A DNA stretch of 64,000 bases from NCBI RefSeq assembly GCF_041058985.1, contig NZ_JBEHZE010000002.1:207961-271960 (forward strand), read 5' to 3'. This DNA comes from Hyphococcus lacteus. Lineage in GTDB: Bacteria > Pseudomonadota > Alphaproteobacteria > Caulobacterales > Parvularculaceae. Each line of letters starts with the position of its first letter. Position 1 is the first letter of the stretch. The translations under genes and the position numbers were made by a program. Below, in pieces: positions 9,401 through 19,248 of the stretch. The notes below the pieces were generated by a model. That model was not told where the DNA came from. It did not search any database and was given only the letters and a program-made list of their open reading frames with translations.

Positions 9401-9857
9401 CTTAACACCCTCCCTATCATTAATCTGCCGCTACTACGGTCAGGCAGCCTCATACCTTCTCTTCGAAGGTTGGCTAATATGATTTAATTATTGAATTGAC
9501 GCGCCACCACCTCGCATGGTCGCAAACGCCGCTCAGTCAAAAAAATGCGCCGGCACTCAATAGCCGTCGTGAAAAGTTTGAATTCTGATACGCAAGACTT
9601 TTAGCCCTGCCCCATCCTCCGCCTACCGATTTATAGTCAATCTGGACAATTATATGGTTCTAAAATGAATCACCTTGCCTCTATGAAACTGTATACTAAA
9701 TACTATACTGAAACTGTCAACCACCTAAAATAAGAAGTAGGCAACACCCCAAAAATACCAATATCTTATTGTTTTTTATGCATTATTTGAAATCTCGTTT
9801 AGAATTTTCTTACCTTTCGTCACAAATTCTAACCCGACACTGAGGAGTAAAGTTATC
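9401..9857. promoter_or_regulatory. Divergent intergenic region between TonB receptor and NIPSNAP gene
   Basis: No gene is seen. The region holds a short hairpin ACCTTC-N5-GAAGGT (9454-9470) in the receptor leader. It also holds an AT-rich cluster at 9685-9717 with a direct repeat GAAACTGT (9685-9692 and 9710-9717) flanking GTATA...TATAC, with two TATACT hexamers. The half-site CTGTATAC recalls the palindrome at 3107-3123. Confidence 0.4.
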
Positions 9858-10289
9858 ATGAAAATTATGCCGACAGCAGGCCTTGCCTTCGCTGCCCTTT
9901 GCTGCATTTCTTCACCCGCGTTTGCATCGCAAACGGCAGAAACACGTGGCAAAACCTGTATTTACGAGATGCGTACCTATTACGCAGCAGACGGAAAATT
10001 GGAAGAACTACATTCCCGCTTTCGCGAACATACGTTGAGAATTTTCGCAAAACACGGAATTGAATCCGTGGGGTATTGGGTTCCAGAAGAAAATTCGAAA
10101 AATACGCTGATATATATTCTAACTTACCCGGACAAACACTCGCGCACCAATTCGTGGGCAGCATTTCGTGCCGATCCAGAGTGGCAGTCGGTCGCAGAGA
10201 AGTCAGAGGAAAATGGAAAACTGGTCGAGCGAGTCGACTCCACTTTCCTCTATAACACCGATTATTCGCCTATGAAGTGTTCTGAATAA
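9858..10289 (+). CDS. Secreted NIPSNAP family protein
   Basis: A 143-residue protein with a signal peptide (about residues 1-24, ending 'SPAFA-SQ') followed by one NIPSNAP domain. The domain shows 'YEMRTYYAADGKLEELHSRFREHTLRIFAKHG', 'VGYWVP', 'LIYILTYPDKHSRTNSWAAFRADPEWQSV' and a C-terminal 'STFLYNTDYSP'. The fold is a ferredoxin-like dimeric alpha-beta barrel. Its biochemical role is not established; periplasmic versions are common in these bacteria. GAGGAGTAAAG precedes the ATG. The gene converges on the peptidase gene with only 11 bases between the two stops, filled by a small palindrome. Confidence 0.88.
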   Translation: MKIMPTAGLAFAALCCISSPAFASQTAETRGKTCIYEMRTYYAADGKLEELHSRFREHTLRIFAKHGIESVGYWVPEENSKNTLIYILTYPDKHSRTNSWAAFRADPEWQSVAEKSEENGKLVERVDSTFLYNTDYSPMKCSE

Positions 10290-10302
10290 ACCTAAATAGG
10301 TT
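10289..10302. terminator. Small palindrome between convergent stops
   Basis: AACCTA-AA-TAGGTT straddles the gap between the NIPSNAP and P1 peptidase stop codons. It may serve as a weak bidirectional hairpin; the stem is only 6 bp. Confidence 0.3.
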
Positions 10303-11422
10303 ACAAATCACGCCACGCTGGCTTAGGAGAATTACCCGGCAGGGAAGTTGCTTCGTATACGGCACGTGCAATTGCCCTAGCCAGAGTGTCCGCAGCGATT
10401 GCCCCAAGCCGCATCGTTAAAACAGAACGCGGCATAATCGATGGTGCTTCATGTTGAGCTGTCGAAAGCGAGAAAACGACATCGCCATCAAACGGCGCGT
10501 GGATTGGCCGGAGTGCCCGCGCCAATCCATCTTGCGCCATAACCGCAATACGCTGCATCTCAACCCGCGTTAACGCAACGTCCGTAGCAATACATGCAAT
10601 TGTCGTATTCGCACGCGGTTTTGCTTGGCGCAGCGCGTGACCATAATCTTCTGGATTGGCATGAAGCTCTTCAGTACCCAGCCCCCCAAACTCATTACCA
10701 ATCTCAACTGGCGCGGCCCAAAACTGCTTACTTCCGGGCGCAATTGCTGACCCTAAACTATTAACCGCAACGATCGCACCAACGGTATGCCCATCGGCGG
10801 TAACAGTTGATGCTGACCCGAGACCACCTTTGATACCACCCGACATAGCGCCGAAACCGGCACCAGCAGTCCCTAGCTCAAATTCTTCTGACGCGGCTTC
10901 AAGCGCCTTTACACCCAGCTTTCGATAAGGTGGTTTCTCGCCCCATTTTTTATTACCGCCATTCGCAAGGTCATAAAGGCAAGCGGTTGGAAGAATCGGT
11001 GACGGCGGCACGCCTGGCACAGAACCCATGGAAAATCCGCGATTACGCGCGCCCATCCAAGCAGCGATCCCATCCGCAGACGCCATTCCGTACACAGAAC
11101 CACCGGAAAGAACCACCGCATCAACTTCCTGAACGAGATTGTGTGGTGCGAGTGCATCTGTTTCTCTCGTGGCAGGGCCTCCTCCGCGGACATCAACTGC
11201 CGCGACAGCCGCTTTATCTGGAAGAATAACAGTGACGCCTGTTTGCACTTTAGCATCCTGAGATTGCCCTATTTTTAATCCGGGAACATCAGTAATCAAA
11301 TTACGGGGACCAGTTTGGCGTGCTGTGTTTCCATCAGCGGCAAATGATAGCCCGCCCGCGGAAAGTGCAAACCCGGCTGAAGAAACCGAAGCCAGTGTTC
11401 CAAGTAATTCCCTGCGATTCAT
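10301..11422 (-). CDS. P1 (S58, DmpA/BapA-type) aminopeptidase, exported
   Basis: An N-terminal-nucleophile aminopeptidase of the DmpA family, which self-cleaves in front of its catalytic serine. Members remove N-terminal residues, including D- and beta-amino acids in some enzymes. The protein (373 aa) has a Tat-like leader ('NRRELLG' then a hydrophobic stretch ending 'LSFAAD'). Family motifs are 'ITDVPGLKIGQ', 'DVRGGGPATRETDAL', 'VVLSGGSVYGMASADG' and 'GGIKGGLGSAST', where the Gly-Ser bond is the expected autoprocessing site. The start at 11422 is preceded by AGGAGA at good spacing; the longer frame to 11476 lacks one. It is the last gene of a minus-strand run with a peptide-type ABC importer, so it probably digests the imported or periplasmic peptides. 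Confidence 0.88.
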   Translation of the reverse strand: MNRRELLGTLASVSSAGFALSAGGLSFAADGNTARQTGPRNLITDVPGLKIGQSQDAKVQTGVTVILPDKAAVAAVDVRGGGPATRETDALAPHNLVQEVDAVVLSGGSVYGMASADGIAAWMGARNRGFSMGSVPGVPPSPILPTACLYDLANGGNKKWGEKPPYRKLGVKALEAASEEFELGTAGAGFGAMSGGIKGGLGSASTVTADGHTVGAIVAVNSLGSAIAPGSKQFWAAPVEIGNEFGGLGTEELHANPEDYGHALRQAKPRANTTIACIATDVALTRVEMQRIAVMAQDGLARALRPIHAPFDGDVVFSLSTAQHEAPSIMPRSVLTMRLGAIAADTLARAIARAVYEATSLPGNSPKPAWRDL

Positions 11423-11476
11423 CGATCTCTCCTGTCTAATTTTAATCATCGTTTTTTGCTTGTTCGTATATGGCAT

Positions 11477-13111
11477 TCATTGCGAAACTTCGGTTGGGTG
11501 CCCAATCGCTTTCCGTCGTTCTAACGCGCGGTTCAAATTTGGTGCTGCGTTCAACAAATCTATTGTATATGGATGCTGTGGATTCGAGAAAACGGCCTCG
11601 GTATCTCCTTCTTCAACAATTTTTCCGGCCTTCATGACCATCACCCGATCAGTAATCGAACGAACAACGGTTAGGTCATGAGTCACAAAAAGATATGCCA
11701 CGCCCAATCTGTCAGATAGGTCCGCAAGGAGATCCAAAACCTTCGCGCGAACTGTTACATCCAGCGCGGAAACCGCCTCATCAAGCGCTATCACTGACGG
11801 TTCAGTAATAAGCGCCCGCGCAATCGCAATGCGCTGACGTTGGCCGCCCGAAAATTCATGCGGAAACCGGTCAGCATCACGCCCATTTAAACCAACTTGT
11901 TCAAGCATTGCCTCGATCCGCATTCGTTCCTGCTTGCTACTGATGGCGCGGTCATAAAGGTGAAAATTTTCAGCGATGATTTTCTCAACCCGCCAGCGAG
12001 GGTCAAAGCTTCCAAAAGGATCTTGAAACACGACCTGAATTTTTCGCCGCAATTCTTTGGTCTTAGCCAAATTACGCGCAGGAAAAGACTCACCGAAAAC
12101 TCGAACCTCGCCTGCCTGTGGTGCGTCGAGCCCCAATATTGTTCGAAGAAGTGTTGATTTACCGCAACCAGACTCGCCCACAAGGCCCACATTCTCATGC
12201 GGACAGATCTCAAAACTCACGTTATCAACGGCGCGGAAAGGCGGGTCCGGCTTTAGTAGCTTCCGTCTCCCGGCATATTCCCGAACTAATTGCTCGACTT
12301 GAAGCACCGGCTTTCCGCTCCGACCGCCCTGCTCAGCTCGCTCAGGCTGGTGGTCGGTGTTTTTTATCAATTTAACCGTATAGGGATTATTACTATTCCG
12401 AAAGACATGATCGACGCTGCCTTCATCGACAATTTCACCATGCTTCATCACAACAACACGGTCGGCGACTTGAGCGACAACGGCCAAGTCGTGAGTAACC
12501 AAAATCATCGCTGCACCATCCTCACGAACGAGGCGATTTAGAAGGTCAAGAATTTCGGCTTGAGTTGTTACATCAAGTGCCGTCGTCGGTTCGTCAGCAA
12601 TGATGAGCTTTGGCTTAAGCGCGAGTGCAATCGCAATAGCAACCCGTTGACGTTGCCCGCCTGATAGATTGTGCGGATACCGCCCGAGACCGAATTGCGG
12701 TGCGCGTAACCCTACTCTGTCTAACATCTCCCGTGCGATCGTCCGGGCCTCCGTCCGAGAGACCTTACGGTGGATCCGAACAGTCTCAGCAATTTGATCA
12801 CCAATCGTCATGACAGGGTTGAGCGCAGTCATCGGTTCTTGAAAAATGATTCCGATATCGCGCCCGCGTATCGCACAAAGGTCATTCTCCGATGCGCCAG
12901 ACAGAATGGCATTTTCAAGTTTAACGGTGCCACTCATATTGGCTTTAGGCGGCAACAGTCCGAGCACCGCCATAGCGGTCATCGATTTTCCAGATCCGGA
13001 TTCCCCGGCTAATCCCACAATTTCACCCGCGTTCAATTGCAAGGAAATCGATTTCAGAATCGATGCATGCCCTATTGAAACGCAGAGTTTTTCAATTTTC
13101 AAAAGCGACAT
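11477..13111 (-). CDS. Peptide-type ABC importer, fused double ATPase (DppD-DppF-like)
   Basis: Both ATPase subunits of an oligopeptide/dipeptide-type ABC importer in one 544-residue chain. The first half has Walker A 'GESGSGKS', signature 'LSGGQRQR' and Walker B 'LIIADEPTTAL'. The second half has 'GESGCGKST', 'FSGGQRQR' and 'VIALDEAVSALD'. The fused arrangement is common in alphaproteobacterial members of the family. It follows the DppC-like permease after 3 bases and precedes the P1 peptidase gene directly. It acts at the cytoplasmic face and drives import of a substrate that is probably a short peptide; nickel or opine transport is possible in this family. Confidence 0.93.
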   Translation of the reverse strand: MSLLKIEKLCVSIGHASILKSISLQLNAGEIVGLAGESGSGKSMTAMAVLGLLPPKANMSGTVKLENAILSGASENDLCAIRGRDIGIIFQEPMTALNPVMTIGDQIAETVRIHRKVSRTEARTIAREMLDRVGLRAPQFGLGRYPHNLSGGQRQRVAIAIALALKPKLIIADEPTTALDVTTQAEILDLLNRLVREDGAAMILVTHDLAVVAQVADRVVVMKHGEIVDEGSVDHVFRNSNNPYTVKLIKNTDHQPERAEQGGRSGKPVLQVEQLVREYAGRRKLLKPDPPFRAVDNVSFEICPHENVGLVGESGCGKSTLLRTILGLDAPQAGEVRVFGESFPARNLAKTKELRRKIQVVFQDPFGSFDPRWRVEKIIAENFHLYDRAISSKQERMRIEAMLEQVGLNGRDADRFPHEFSGGQRQRIAIARALITEPSVIALDEAVSALDVTVRAKVLDLLADLSDRLGVAYLFVTHDLTVVRSITDRVMVMKAGKIVEEGDTEAVFSNPQHPYTIDLLNAAPNLNRALERRKAIGHPTEVSQ

Positions 13112-13114
13112 AAC

Positions 13115-13975
13115 CTATCGCTCCTGCCTGATGCGTGGGTCAAGAAAGTCACGTAACCCGTCACCAACAAGCCCAAATCCAAACACAACAATCATTATTG
13201 CAAACCCCGGAAAGATAGCGAGCCATGGTGCAAAACCGATCATTGTCTGCGCTTCCGCGAGCATTCGTCCCCAGCTCGGCATTGGTGGTTGCGCCCCCAA
13301 GCCAACATATGAAAGACCCGCCTCAGCTACGACGCCAAGCGCAAATTGAATTGCTCCTTGTACAATCAATAGACCTAATAAATTCGGCAATATATGTTGT
13401 ATTGAAATTAGGAATGTCGACTTCCCAGCGGTTCTCGCTGACAGAATAAATTCTCGGGTCCACAGCCCTATTGCCGCGCCGCGCGCTACCCTAGCAAAAA
13501 CTGGAATGTTAAAAATACCAATCGCGACGATGGCGTTAATCGCACCCGGCCCAAATACAGCCGTTATCATCACGGCCATAAGCAATGAGGGAAATGCGAA
13601 AATCAGATCGTTTGTTCGCATGACCACTTCACCGACCATCCCGTGACGTGCCGCGGCCAGCAAACCAAGCGGCGTACCAATTCCCGCGCCAATGATAACA
13701 GCAACAAGCGCCACGGCGAGCGAGTTGCGCGCGCCCACCATGATCATAGATAAAACATCACGGCCAAAATGATCCGTCCCAAAAGGGTGGGCAAAACTTG
13801 GCGATAGCAACTTCTGTGTGACGTTCAAATCCGTTACGTCATAAGGCGTCCAAATGAATGATAGAAGTGCAACAAAGATTGTCAGAAGGCATAGACCGGC
13901 ACCAATTAAAAACCCAGTGGACACCCCATGCCAAGCATTAGAGGTAGTTCCTATGACCTTGGCTTGATCATTCAT
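13115..13975 (-). CDS. ABC importer permease, DppC/OppC-like
   Basis: Inner-membrane permease of the binding-protein-dependent family, 286 residues. It has an N-terminal helix, 'FGTDHFGRDVLSMIMVGARNSL' (typical of the DppC/OppC branch), four to five further helices, and the EAA coupling region 'LSARTAGKSTFLISIQHILPN'. It ends 'GDGLRDFLDPRIRQER', as usual for DppC. The start codon overlaps the stop of the upstream fused gene by 4 bases (ATGA), which indicates translational coupling and equal synthesis of both permease halves. Confidence 0.93.
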   Translation of the reverse strand: MNDQAKVIGTTSNAWHGVSTGFLIGAGLCLLTIFVALLSFIWTPYDVTDLNVTQKLLSPSFAHPFGTDHFGRDVLSMIMVGARNSLAVALVAVIIGAGIGTPLGLLAAARHGMVGEVVMRTNDLIFAFPSLLMAVMITAVFGPGAINAIVAIGIFNIPVFARVARGAAIGLWTREFILSARTAGKSTFLISIQHILPNLLGLLIVQGAIQFALGVVAEAGLSYVGLGAQPPMPSWGRMLAEAQTMIGFAPWLAIFPGFAIMIVVFGFGLVGDGLRDFLDPRIRQER

Positions 13976-16581
13976 TGCGCGCGCCCCCGCAACCGAGGAT
14001 CCACGGCAAGATATGCCAAATCAATAAGAAATGTGACGGTGACAACTGCAAATACAAGAACAAACACGACGCTTTGCACCACCATTAAATCACGTTGCGT
14101 AATGGCCTGGAAAACCAGCCTGCCCAGCCCTGGCAATGAAAATACATTTTCAATAATGATCCCGCCCGCAAGCAAGAATGGAAATTGCAAACCAATTATC
14201 GTCAGGACAGGGATGAGTGCATTCCGAACAGCATGACGCCATAAAGCAGCTTCCCAACTCAATCCTTTTGCACGGGCAGTACGAATATAGTCTTCATTCA
14301 TGGTATCCAATAAGGACGAACGCAACACACGCGCAATAATCGCCGCCTGTGGTGCCGCCAGCGCCAGAGCGGGAAGAAATAATCCCTTTACCCCCGCGAG
14401 CAGCCCAGCATCCCAGCCGACAAATCCTCCCGCCGAAAACCACTTTAATTGGATGGCAAAGACGATAATCAGCAACATCGCAATCCAGAAATTCGGTAAC
14501 GCAACACCGATCTGCATCACGGCATTTAATCCCGTATCAATCGCAGTCCCACGCCGGCTGGCAGCGATGACACCAACGGGGATGGCAATCAACAGTGAAA
14601 TGATCATTGCCATCAAAGCAAGCGGTGCGGAAACTTGCATCCTTTCTGCGATCAACTCTCCCACAGGAACTTGGTATGTGTAGCTAATCCCAAAATGCCC
14701 TGTTATCACGCCACCAAGCCATTCAAAATACCGCACAAACGCAGGAGAATCGAGGCCCATTTGTTCGCGCAGAGCGATGATGGACTCTGGACTAGCGTTT
14801 AATCCCATCATGTAGGATGCAGGATCTCCCGGAACGATCTGCATCAAGATGAAAATGACGACTGACGCAGCCAGCAATGTTCCAACATGTGACCCGACAC
14901 GGCCAAATAAATATAGCACCCCCATGGAACGCGCGACCAGAACGCCCAATCCAACAACGACTATGGGAATGATAATAGTCCAGAATGCATTATCAGGCTT
15001 AGCTTCGCGTCTGTCGGTCTCCATAGCCGCGTCAGCACCATCAAAATAGGCTCCAGCGGCAATATTGGCGGGGATTGGCGTGTCTATCCAAAGACCATTT
15101 AAATCAGCACGCCAAATTCCTACACGCGCAGACTGCAACAAATAACCATTTACGGCGTCATCGGCCAACGTCTGTTGAATATCCCTGAGTAATGCAGTCC
15201 TGCGATTGGCATCAACCTCAACGTTATATTGCGCGACGAGTGCCGCAAACTCTGGGTTCTCGTAACCAAAATAATAATCACTGCGGGCGTAAATACCGAA
15301 ATCCATCGGTTCGATGTGTTCAACAATGGTCAGATCAAATTCATGACGTTTGAAAACCTGATCGAGCCATTGCGCCCATTCCAAGTTCTCAATCCTAACA
15401 TCGATACCAATTTCAGAAAGCTGTGACGCAACGATCTCACCTGCCCGACGCGCATATGGCCGTGGCGGCAATCGCAATGATACGGAAAACCCTTCTGGAT
15501 AACCCGCTTGCGCCAATAGCTCTTTGCCCCGTTGAATGTCATGAGGGTAGCGGGCAACTAAATCTATATAGCCGGGACTTTGCCGAGTATAATGGCTGCC
15601 GATCGGCTGGCCAAAACCAAACATCGCGCCATCAATTATCGCGTCTTTATCGAGCGCATGGGAAATTGCGCGGCGGACCAAAACATCATTGAGTGGCGAA
15701 TGTCGGTTGTTGATCGCCAGTATAACCTTTCCCTCTGACGCCCCTGTTACGACCTTAAAATTAGGATCACTCTCAAATTCTGCCACATTTTCCGGGGCGG
15801 GATAATTCGGAAATGCATCAATGTCCCCCGCTTTCATTGAGGAAAACGCAGCTGCTGGATCACCTATAAATTTGAAAACGACGGAATTAACTTTAGGCGC
15901 AGCACCCCAATATTGATCATTACGCACCAAAATAAGAGAATCGCCGCGCCGCCAGCGCTCATATTTAAACGGGCCAGTACCAACCGGATTGGTCGCGTTT
16001 TTTGCCGCGCTTTCTTGCGCGACCATCACCGCATCTCCCCACCCCAGATAATATGGCAGATCAATGGATGGCCGACTTAATGTTAGCTTGACCGAATACG
16101 GATCAAGTACATCAACTTGATGAATCGGGCTTAACAACGCTTTTTGCGCATTTGACGATTCGGGCGCTAAGGCTCGTTCCAATGAATACTTGACGTCATT
16201 CGCATCGAAATCCGTACCGTCATGGAATTTCACACCGTGCCGTAGGCGGAATATATATGACAGTCCATCTGGCGATACGTCCCAAGTCTCCGCTAAAGCC
16301 GGTGCAACATCTCCAGTTTGTGTAATACGGGTTAAGCCTTCAAACACATTACCGTAAACCACCGCATCAACGGCAGCAGCAGCGCCCGAGGTTGGGTCAA
16401 GGTTTGGTGGCTCTAGCGGAACGCCCAAAATCAATTGATCTTTTGCATAGGCGCCAGACATCAACGCGATGGCAGCAACCATGACCAACAAAAACAACCC
16501 GAAGGTTGCCCTTCCTCGTAGCAAGGTGCATTTCAACACTTCACCAATCTGAACATTGTGATCGCGCGAGTTGATTAGCAT
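13972..16581 (-). CDS. Fused solute-binding protein and DppB-like permease of a peptide-type ABC importer
   Basis: One uninterrupted frame encodes two normally separate subunits. The N-terminal part is a family-5 extracellular solute-binding protein: 'LILGVPLEPPNLDPTSG', 'VFEGLTRITQTGDVAPALAETW', 'FRLRHGVKFHDGTDF' and 'DVKYSLERAL'. After about 500 residues a linker helix 'FWTIIIPIVVVGLGVLV' appears, followed by a complete DppB permease: 'IVPGDPASYMMG', six helices, and EAA loop 'RTARAKGLSWEAALWRHAVRNALIP'. The linker helix lets a periplasmic domain connect to a permease whose N-terminus is cytoplasmic. An N-terminal hydrophobic segment (near 'FGLFLLVMVAAIALMSG') exports or anchors the binding domain. 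The start is uncertain: 16581 is taken, the frame is open to 16689, and no site has a strong ribosome binding sequence. The product is about 869 residues. Confidence 0.88.
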   Translation of the reverse strand: MLINSRDHNVQIGEVLKCTLLRGRATFGLFLLVMVAAIALMSGAYAKDQLILGVPLEPPNLDPTSGAAAAVDAVVYGNVFEGLTRITQTGDVAPALAETWDVSPDGLSYIFRLRHGVKFHDGTDFDANDVKYSLERALAPESSNAQKALLSPIHQVDVLDPYSVKLTLSRPSIDLPYYLGWGDAVMVAQESAAKNATNPVGTGPFKYERWRRGDSLILVRNDQYWGAAPKVNSVVFKFIGDPAAAFSSMKAGDIDAFPNYPAPENVAEFESDPNFKVVTGASEGKVILAINNRHSPLNDVLVRRAISHALDKDAIIDGAMFGFGQPIGSHYTRQSPGYIDLVARYPHDIQRGKELLAQAGYPEGFSVSLRLPPRPYARRAGEIVASQLSEIGIDVRIENLEWAQWLDQVFKRHEFDLTIVEHIEPMDFGIYARSDYYFGYENPEFAALVAQYNVEVDANRRTALLRDIQQTLADDAVNGYLLQSARVGIWRADLNGLWIDTPIPANIAAGAYFDGADAAMETDRREAKPDNAFWTIIIPIVVVGLGVLVARSMGVLYLFGRVGSHVGTLLAASVVIFILMQIVPGDPASYMMGLNASPESIIALREQMGLDSPAFVRYFEWLGGVITGHFGISYTYQVPVGELIAERMQVSAPLALMAMIISLLIAIPVGVIAASRRGTAIDTGLNAVMQIGVALPNFWIAMLLIIVFAIQLKWFSAGGFVGWDAGLLAGVKGLFLPALALAAPQAAIIARVLRSSLLDTMNEDYIRTARAKGLSWEAALWRHAVRNALIPVLTIIGLQFPFLLAGGIIIENVFSLPGLGRLVFQAITQRDLMVVQSVVFVLVFAVVTVTFLIDLAYLAVDPRLRGRAQ

Positions 16582-16708
16582 CGAATCCCGGAAGTATCGC
16601 ACTTGGCGCCAGTACCAAACGCATGAATAGAAATTGAGATTATAGACTAACCTTGCACGGCATTCCATCTTAACGAAAGACGCGTGCAAGGTTCGATCAC
16701 GTCACGAT

Positions 16709-18904
16709 CTAAAAGTCAGCCGTCAAACGAACGCCATAGGTTCGTGGCCGTCCTGGTTGAGCAATATCAGCGCTTGTAAAAAAGTTGCGCGTCAAATCAT
16801 ATTCCTTATCGAGCAAATTCCGAGCCCATATCCCGAGTGTCCAGGGGCCGTCGGTCGGCGCGATGCTCAAGCTCGCATTAACGAGCCAATATGACTCAAC
16901 ATCATATGTACTACCGAGCCATGATGGATAGAAATCTCGGCGACTATAGTTCGTCTCGGCTACAACTCCGAAATTGCCCAAATCAATTAGATAGCTCGCA
17001 GAGCCGCTATAACTGAAATCAGGGAATGGTAACGCTTCGCCTGCTCGGTCAACAAAAACTGCGGCGTTGGCCAACCGGGAGGCAGGAACATCCAAATCGA
17101 AAAACTCAACATACTCGCCCTCTTTATAACCGAGAGCTTGAATGATGTTGAGGTTAGGTAGCGGCTGCCAAGTCAGCTCTAACTCCGCCCCATATATTTT
17201 TGATTTCGGCGCATTGGCAAAACGTCCAACTGGTCCGTTTACACCATAAACTGCTGAAAGCACCTGCTGATTAGAATAATCATAATAGAACGCTGCGCCA
17301 TTCAGTGTTAGGTTATCAATAAAGTCTGTTTTGAAACCAACTTCATATGCCCACAAAACCTCAGGAGCGAATGGCTGAATTGAACTCTCTTGTCCCGTGT
17401 TGTACGTCGTAAAACCACCAGACTTGGTACCTCGGCTGACTGAAGCATATAAAAGAATATCATCAGTGGGCCTAAATTCTATTCCGCCCTTACCTGTCAA
17501 AGGCTCCATAGAAGTTGAAACATCAGTCGGCGGCAATGCAGTCGCCCCGCCGAACGCTGTTCCGAAGCCTTCAAGAAAACGATCTTCGCTTTCGAGGCGA
17601 AGCCCCGCAATTAGGTTGATTTTGTCAGTCAACGCATATTCCGCTTGACCAAAAATCGCGACGGATTCGACGGTCTGATCATAATTGACCCGACCATAAG
17701 TCCCGAAAATATCAAGGAAATCGGAGAAATACCGCTCATTGAGTTCCTGTTTCGAATAATAGAGACCAACCTGCCAGACAAATGGACCTTCACCATCAGA
17801 CGATAATCTAACTTCCTGCGAGAAGACAGAAACGTCACTGCCGAAGAATGTATCCGCTTCACTAGATGCTGAAGAATCCCAATCACCAAGTTCAGACCGG
17901 TCCAATGATTCATAACTTGTGATGCTATTCAGAATGGCACCACCCAGATCTAATGCGCCATTAAGAGAAACGCCCCAACCGCTATTATCACGACCTGGCT
18001 TGCGGTCTGGCGAGGCACCAATATCGGTTAGAAGAGTTGGTGAAATTCCCCACCCAGTTAACGAGCGATCAGTATCGGCCAAGATTGTCGGCCCAGCGCC
18101 GCCACGGGTCGCAAGGTCGTTGATCAAATATAAGCCCTGATTTTCGGACTTATCCCAGCTATAGTGAGCATCAAACAGAAATTCCAAATTCGCTGTCGGC
18201 TCGAATTCAAACAAACCGCGCACGCCACCGCGATTGGCATCACCTAACTCCTCGTCGGTATCACGGTTGTGTTGCCATCCACCGCCTTGCTGCGTCGAAG
18301 CCGAAATACGTGCACGAAACCCATCCGTGATCGGACCTGAAATGTAACCTTCAGATTTGAATTCGTTGAAACGACCATATTCGGCGAAGACACCTGCGGC
18401 GAATTCATCGGTTGGTTTTTTGGTTACAAAATTAATTGCACCACCAGTTGTGTTGCGCCCATAGAGCGTTCCCTGAGGACCACGGAGAACCTCCACGCGC
18501 TCGATGTCATAAATCAATCCTTGCGTCATCACCGGAACTGGAAACGCAACCTCGTTCACATAAACACCAACAGTCGGGGAATTGTTTGACGCATAGTCCT
18601 GAAACCCAACACCACGAAGGCGGAACTGAGCCGCGCCGCCACCGAATGCTGGTTCGACCTCAAGGTTCGGTGCTGTGTTCTGCAGCTGATTAATATTAGT
18701 GACGCCCTGGTCCTTTAGCTGATCACCAGTCACAACCGTAACCGCCACACTCACATCTTGCAGAGATTGTTCGCGGCGCTGAGCCGTTACTACGATCGTA
18801 TCTTCGTCATCCGCACTCACCTGCGCATAAGACGATTGCCCCGCAGACGCCAGAAATGCAGTCGCACTACTCGCCATCAACAATATTAACTTACTACGCT
18901 TCAT
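16709..18904 (-). CDS. TonB-dependent outer-membrane receptor upstream of the peptide ABC importer
   Basis: A 731-residue TonB-dependent receptor. The signal peptide ends about 'AGQSSYAQ'. The TonB box and plug read 'DTIVVTAQRREQSLQDVSVAVTVVTGDQL', followed by 'FRLRGVGFQDYASNNSPTVGVYVNEV', 'YDIERVEVLRGPQGTLYGRNTTGGAINFVTKKP' and a C-terminal strand 'GVRLTADF'. The start at 18904 has GAGGGG at 8 bases; the ATG two codons upstream is too close to it. It lies directly before the fused binding-protein/permease gene on the same strand, so it is probably the outer-membrane gate for the same substrate. The assignment of substrate rests only on that context. Confidence 0.92.
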   Translation of the reverse strand: MKRSKLILLMASSATAFLASAGQSSYAQVSADDEDTIVVTAQRREQSLQDVSVAVTVVTGDQLKDQGVTNINQLQNTAPNLEVEPAFGGGAAQFRLRGVGFQDYASNNSPTVGVYVNEVAFPVPVMTQGLIYDIERVEVLRGPQGTLYGRNTTGGAINFVTKKPTDEFAAGVFAEYGRFNEFKSEGYISGPITDGFRARISASTQQGGGWQHNRDTDEELGDANRGGVRGLFEFEPTANLEFLFDAHYSWDKSENQGLYLINDLATRGGAGPTILADTDRSLTGWGISPTLLTDIGASPDRKPGRDNSGWGVSLNGALDLGGAILNSITSYESLDRSELGDWDSSASSEADTFFGSDVSVFSQEVRLSSDGEGPFVWQVGLYYSKQELNERYFSDFLDIFGTYGRVNYDQTVESVAIFGQAEYALTDKINLIAGLRLESEDRFLEGFGTAFGGATALPPTDVSTSMEPLTGKGGIEFRPTDDILLYASVSRGTKSGGFTTYNTGQESSIQPFAPEVLWAYEVGFKTDFIDNLTLNGAAFYYDYSNQQVLSAVYGVNGPVGRFANAPKSKIYGAELELTWQPLPNLNIIQALGYKEGEYVEFFDLDVPASRLANAAVFVDRAGEALPFPDFSYSGSASYLIDLGNFGVVAETNYSRRDFYPSWLGSTYDVESYWLVNASLSIAPTDGPWTLGIWARNLLDKEYDLTRNFFTSADIAQPGRPRTYGVRLTADF

Positions 18905-19248
18905 AGTCATAACCCCTCTTATTGCCCTGACCGTTTTTCGGCCTTCCCATATGACATTCTCTAGTCGTCAAAATCTTCAATATATGTTCGTTCTCTGCTC
19001 GCAAGTATGACGCTGCACACCATCGTCATGCTTTAGTCATAAACTCTGGCTCCTGAATGGCGTCGACTCAAGTTTATTTTCCGGAATTCAAACGCTAATA
19101 ACATTTTTGCAGCATAATCTCACATGCTTGAAATTTTCGTCCAACCACTCGTCGCAAAATTACGACGTCAGCGGATAATACCAAAGATAAATAGACGTAT
19201 TCCGCATACATTCTGCATGCAGATCTTACGCAACAAAATTAACCTTCC
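18905..19248. promoter_or_regulatory. Intergenic region upstream of the second TonB receptor
   Basis: No gene is recognised. An inverted repeat ATGACG-N11-CGTCAT (19007-19029) lies about 100 bases before the receptor start and could be an operator or a terminator for the M20 gene. No convincing promoter hexamers were picked out. Confidence 0.3.
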
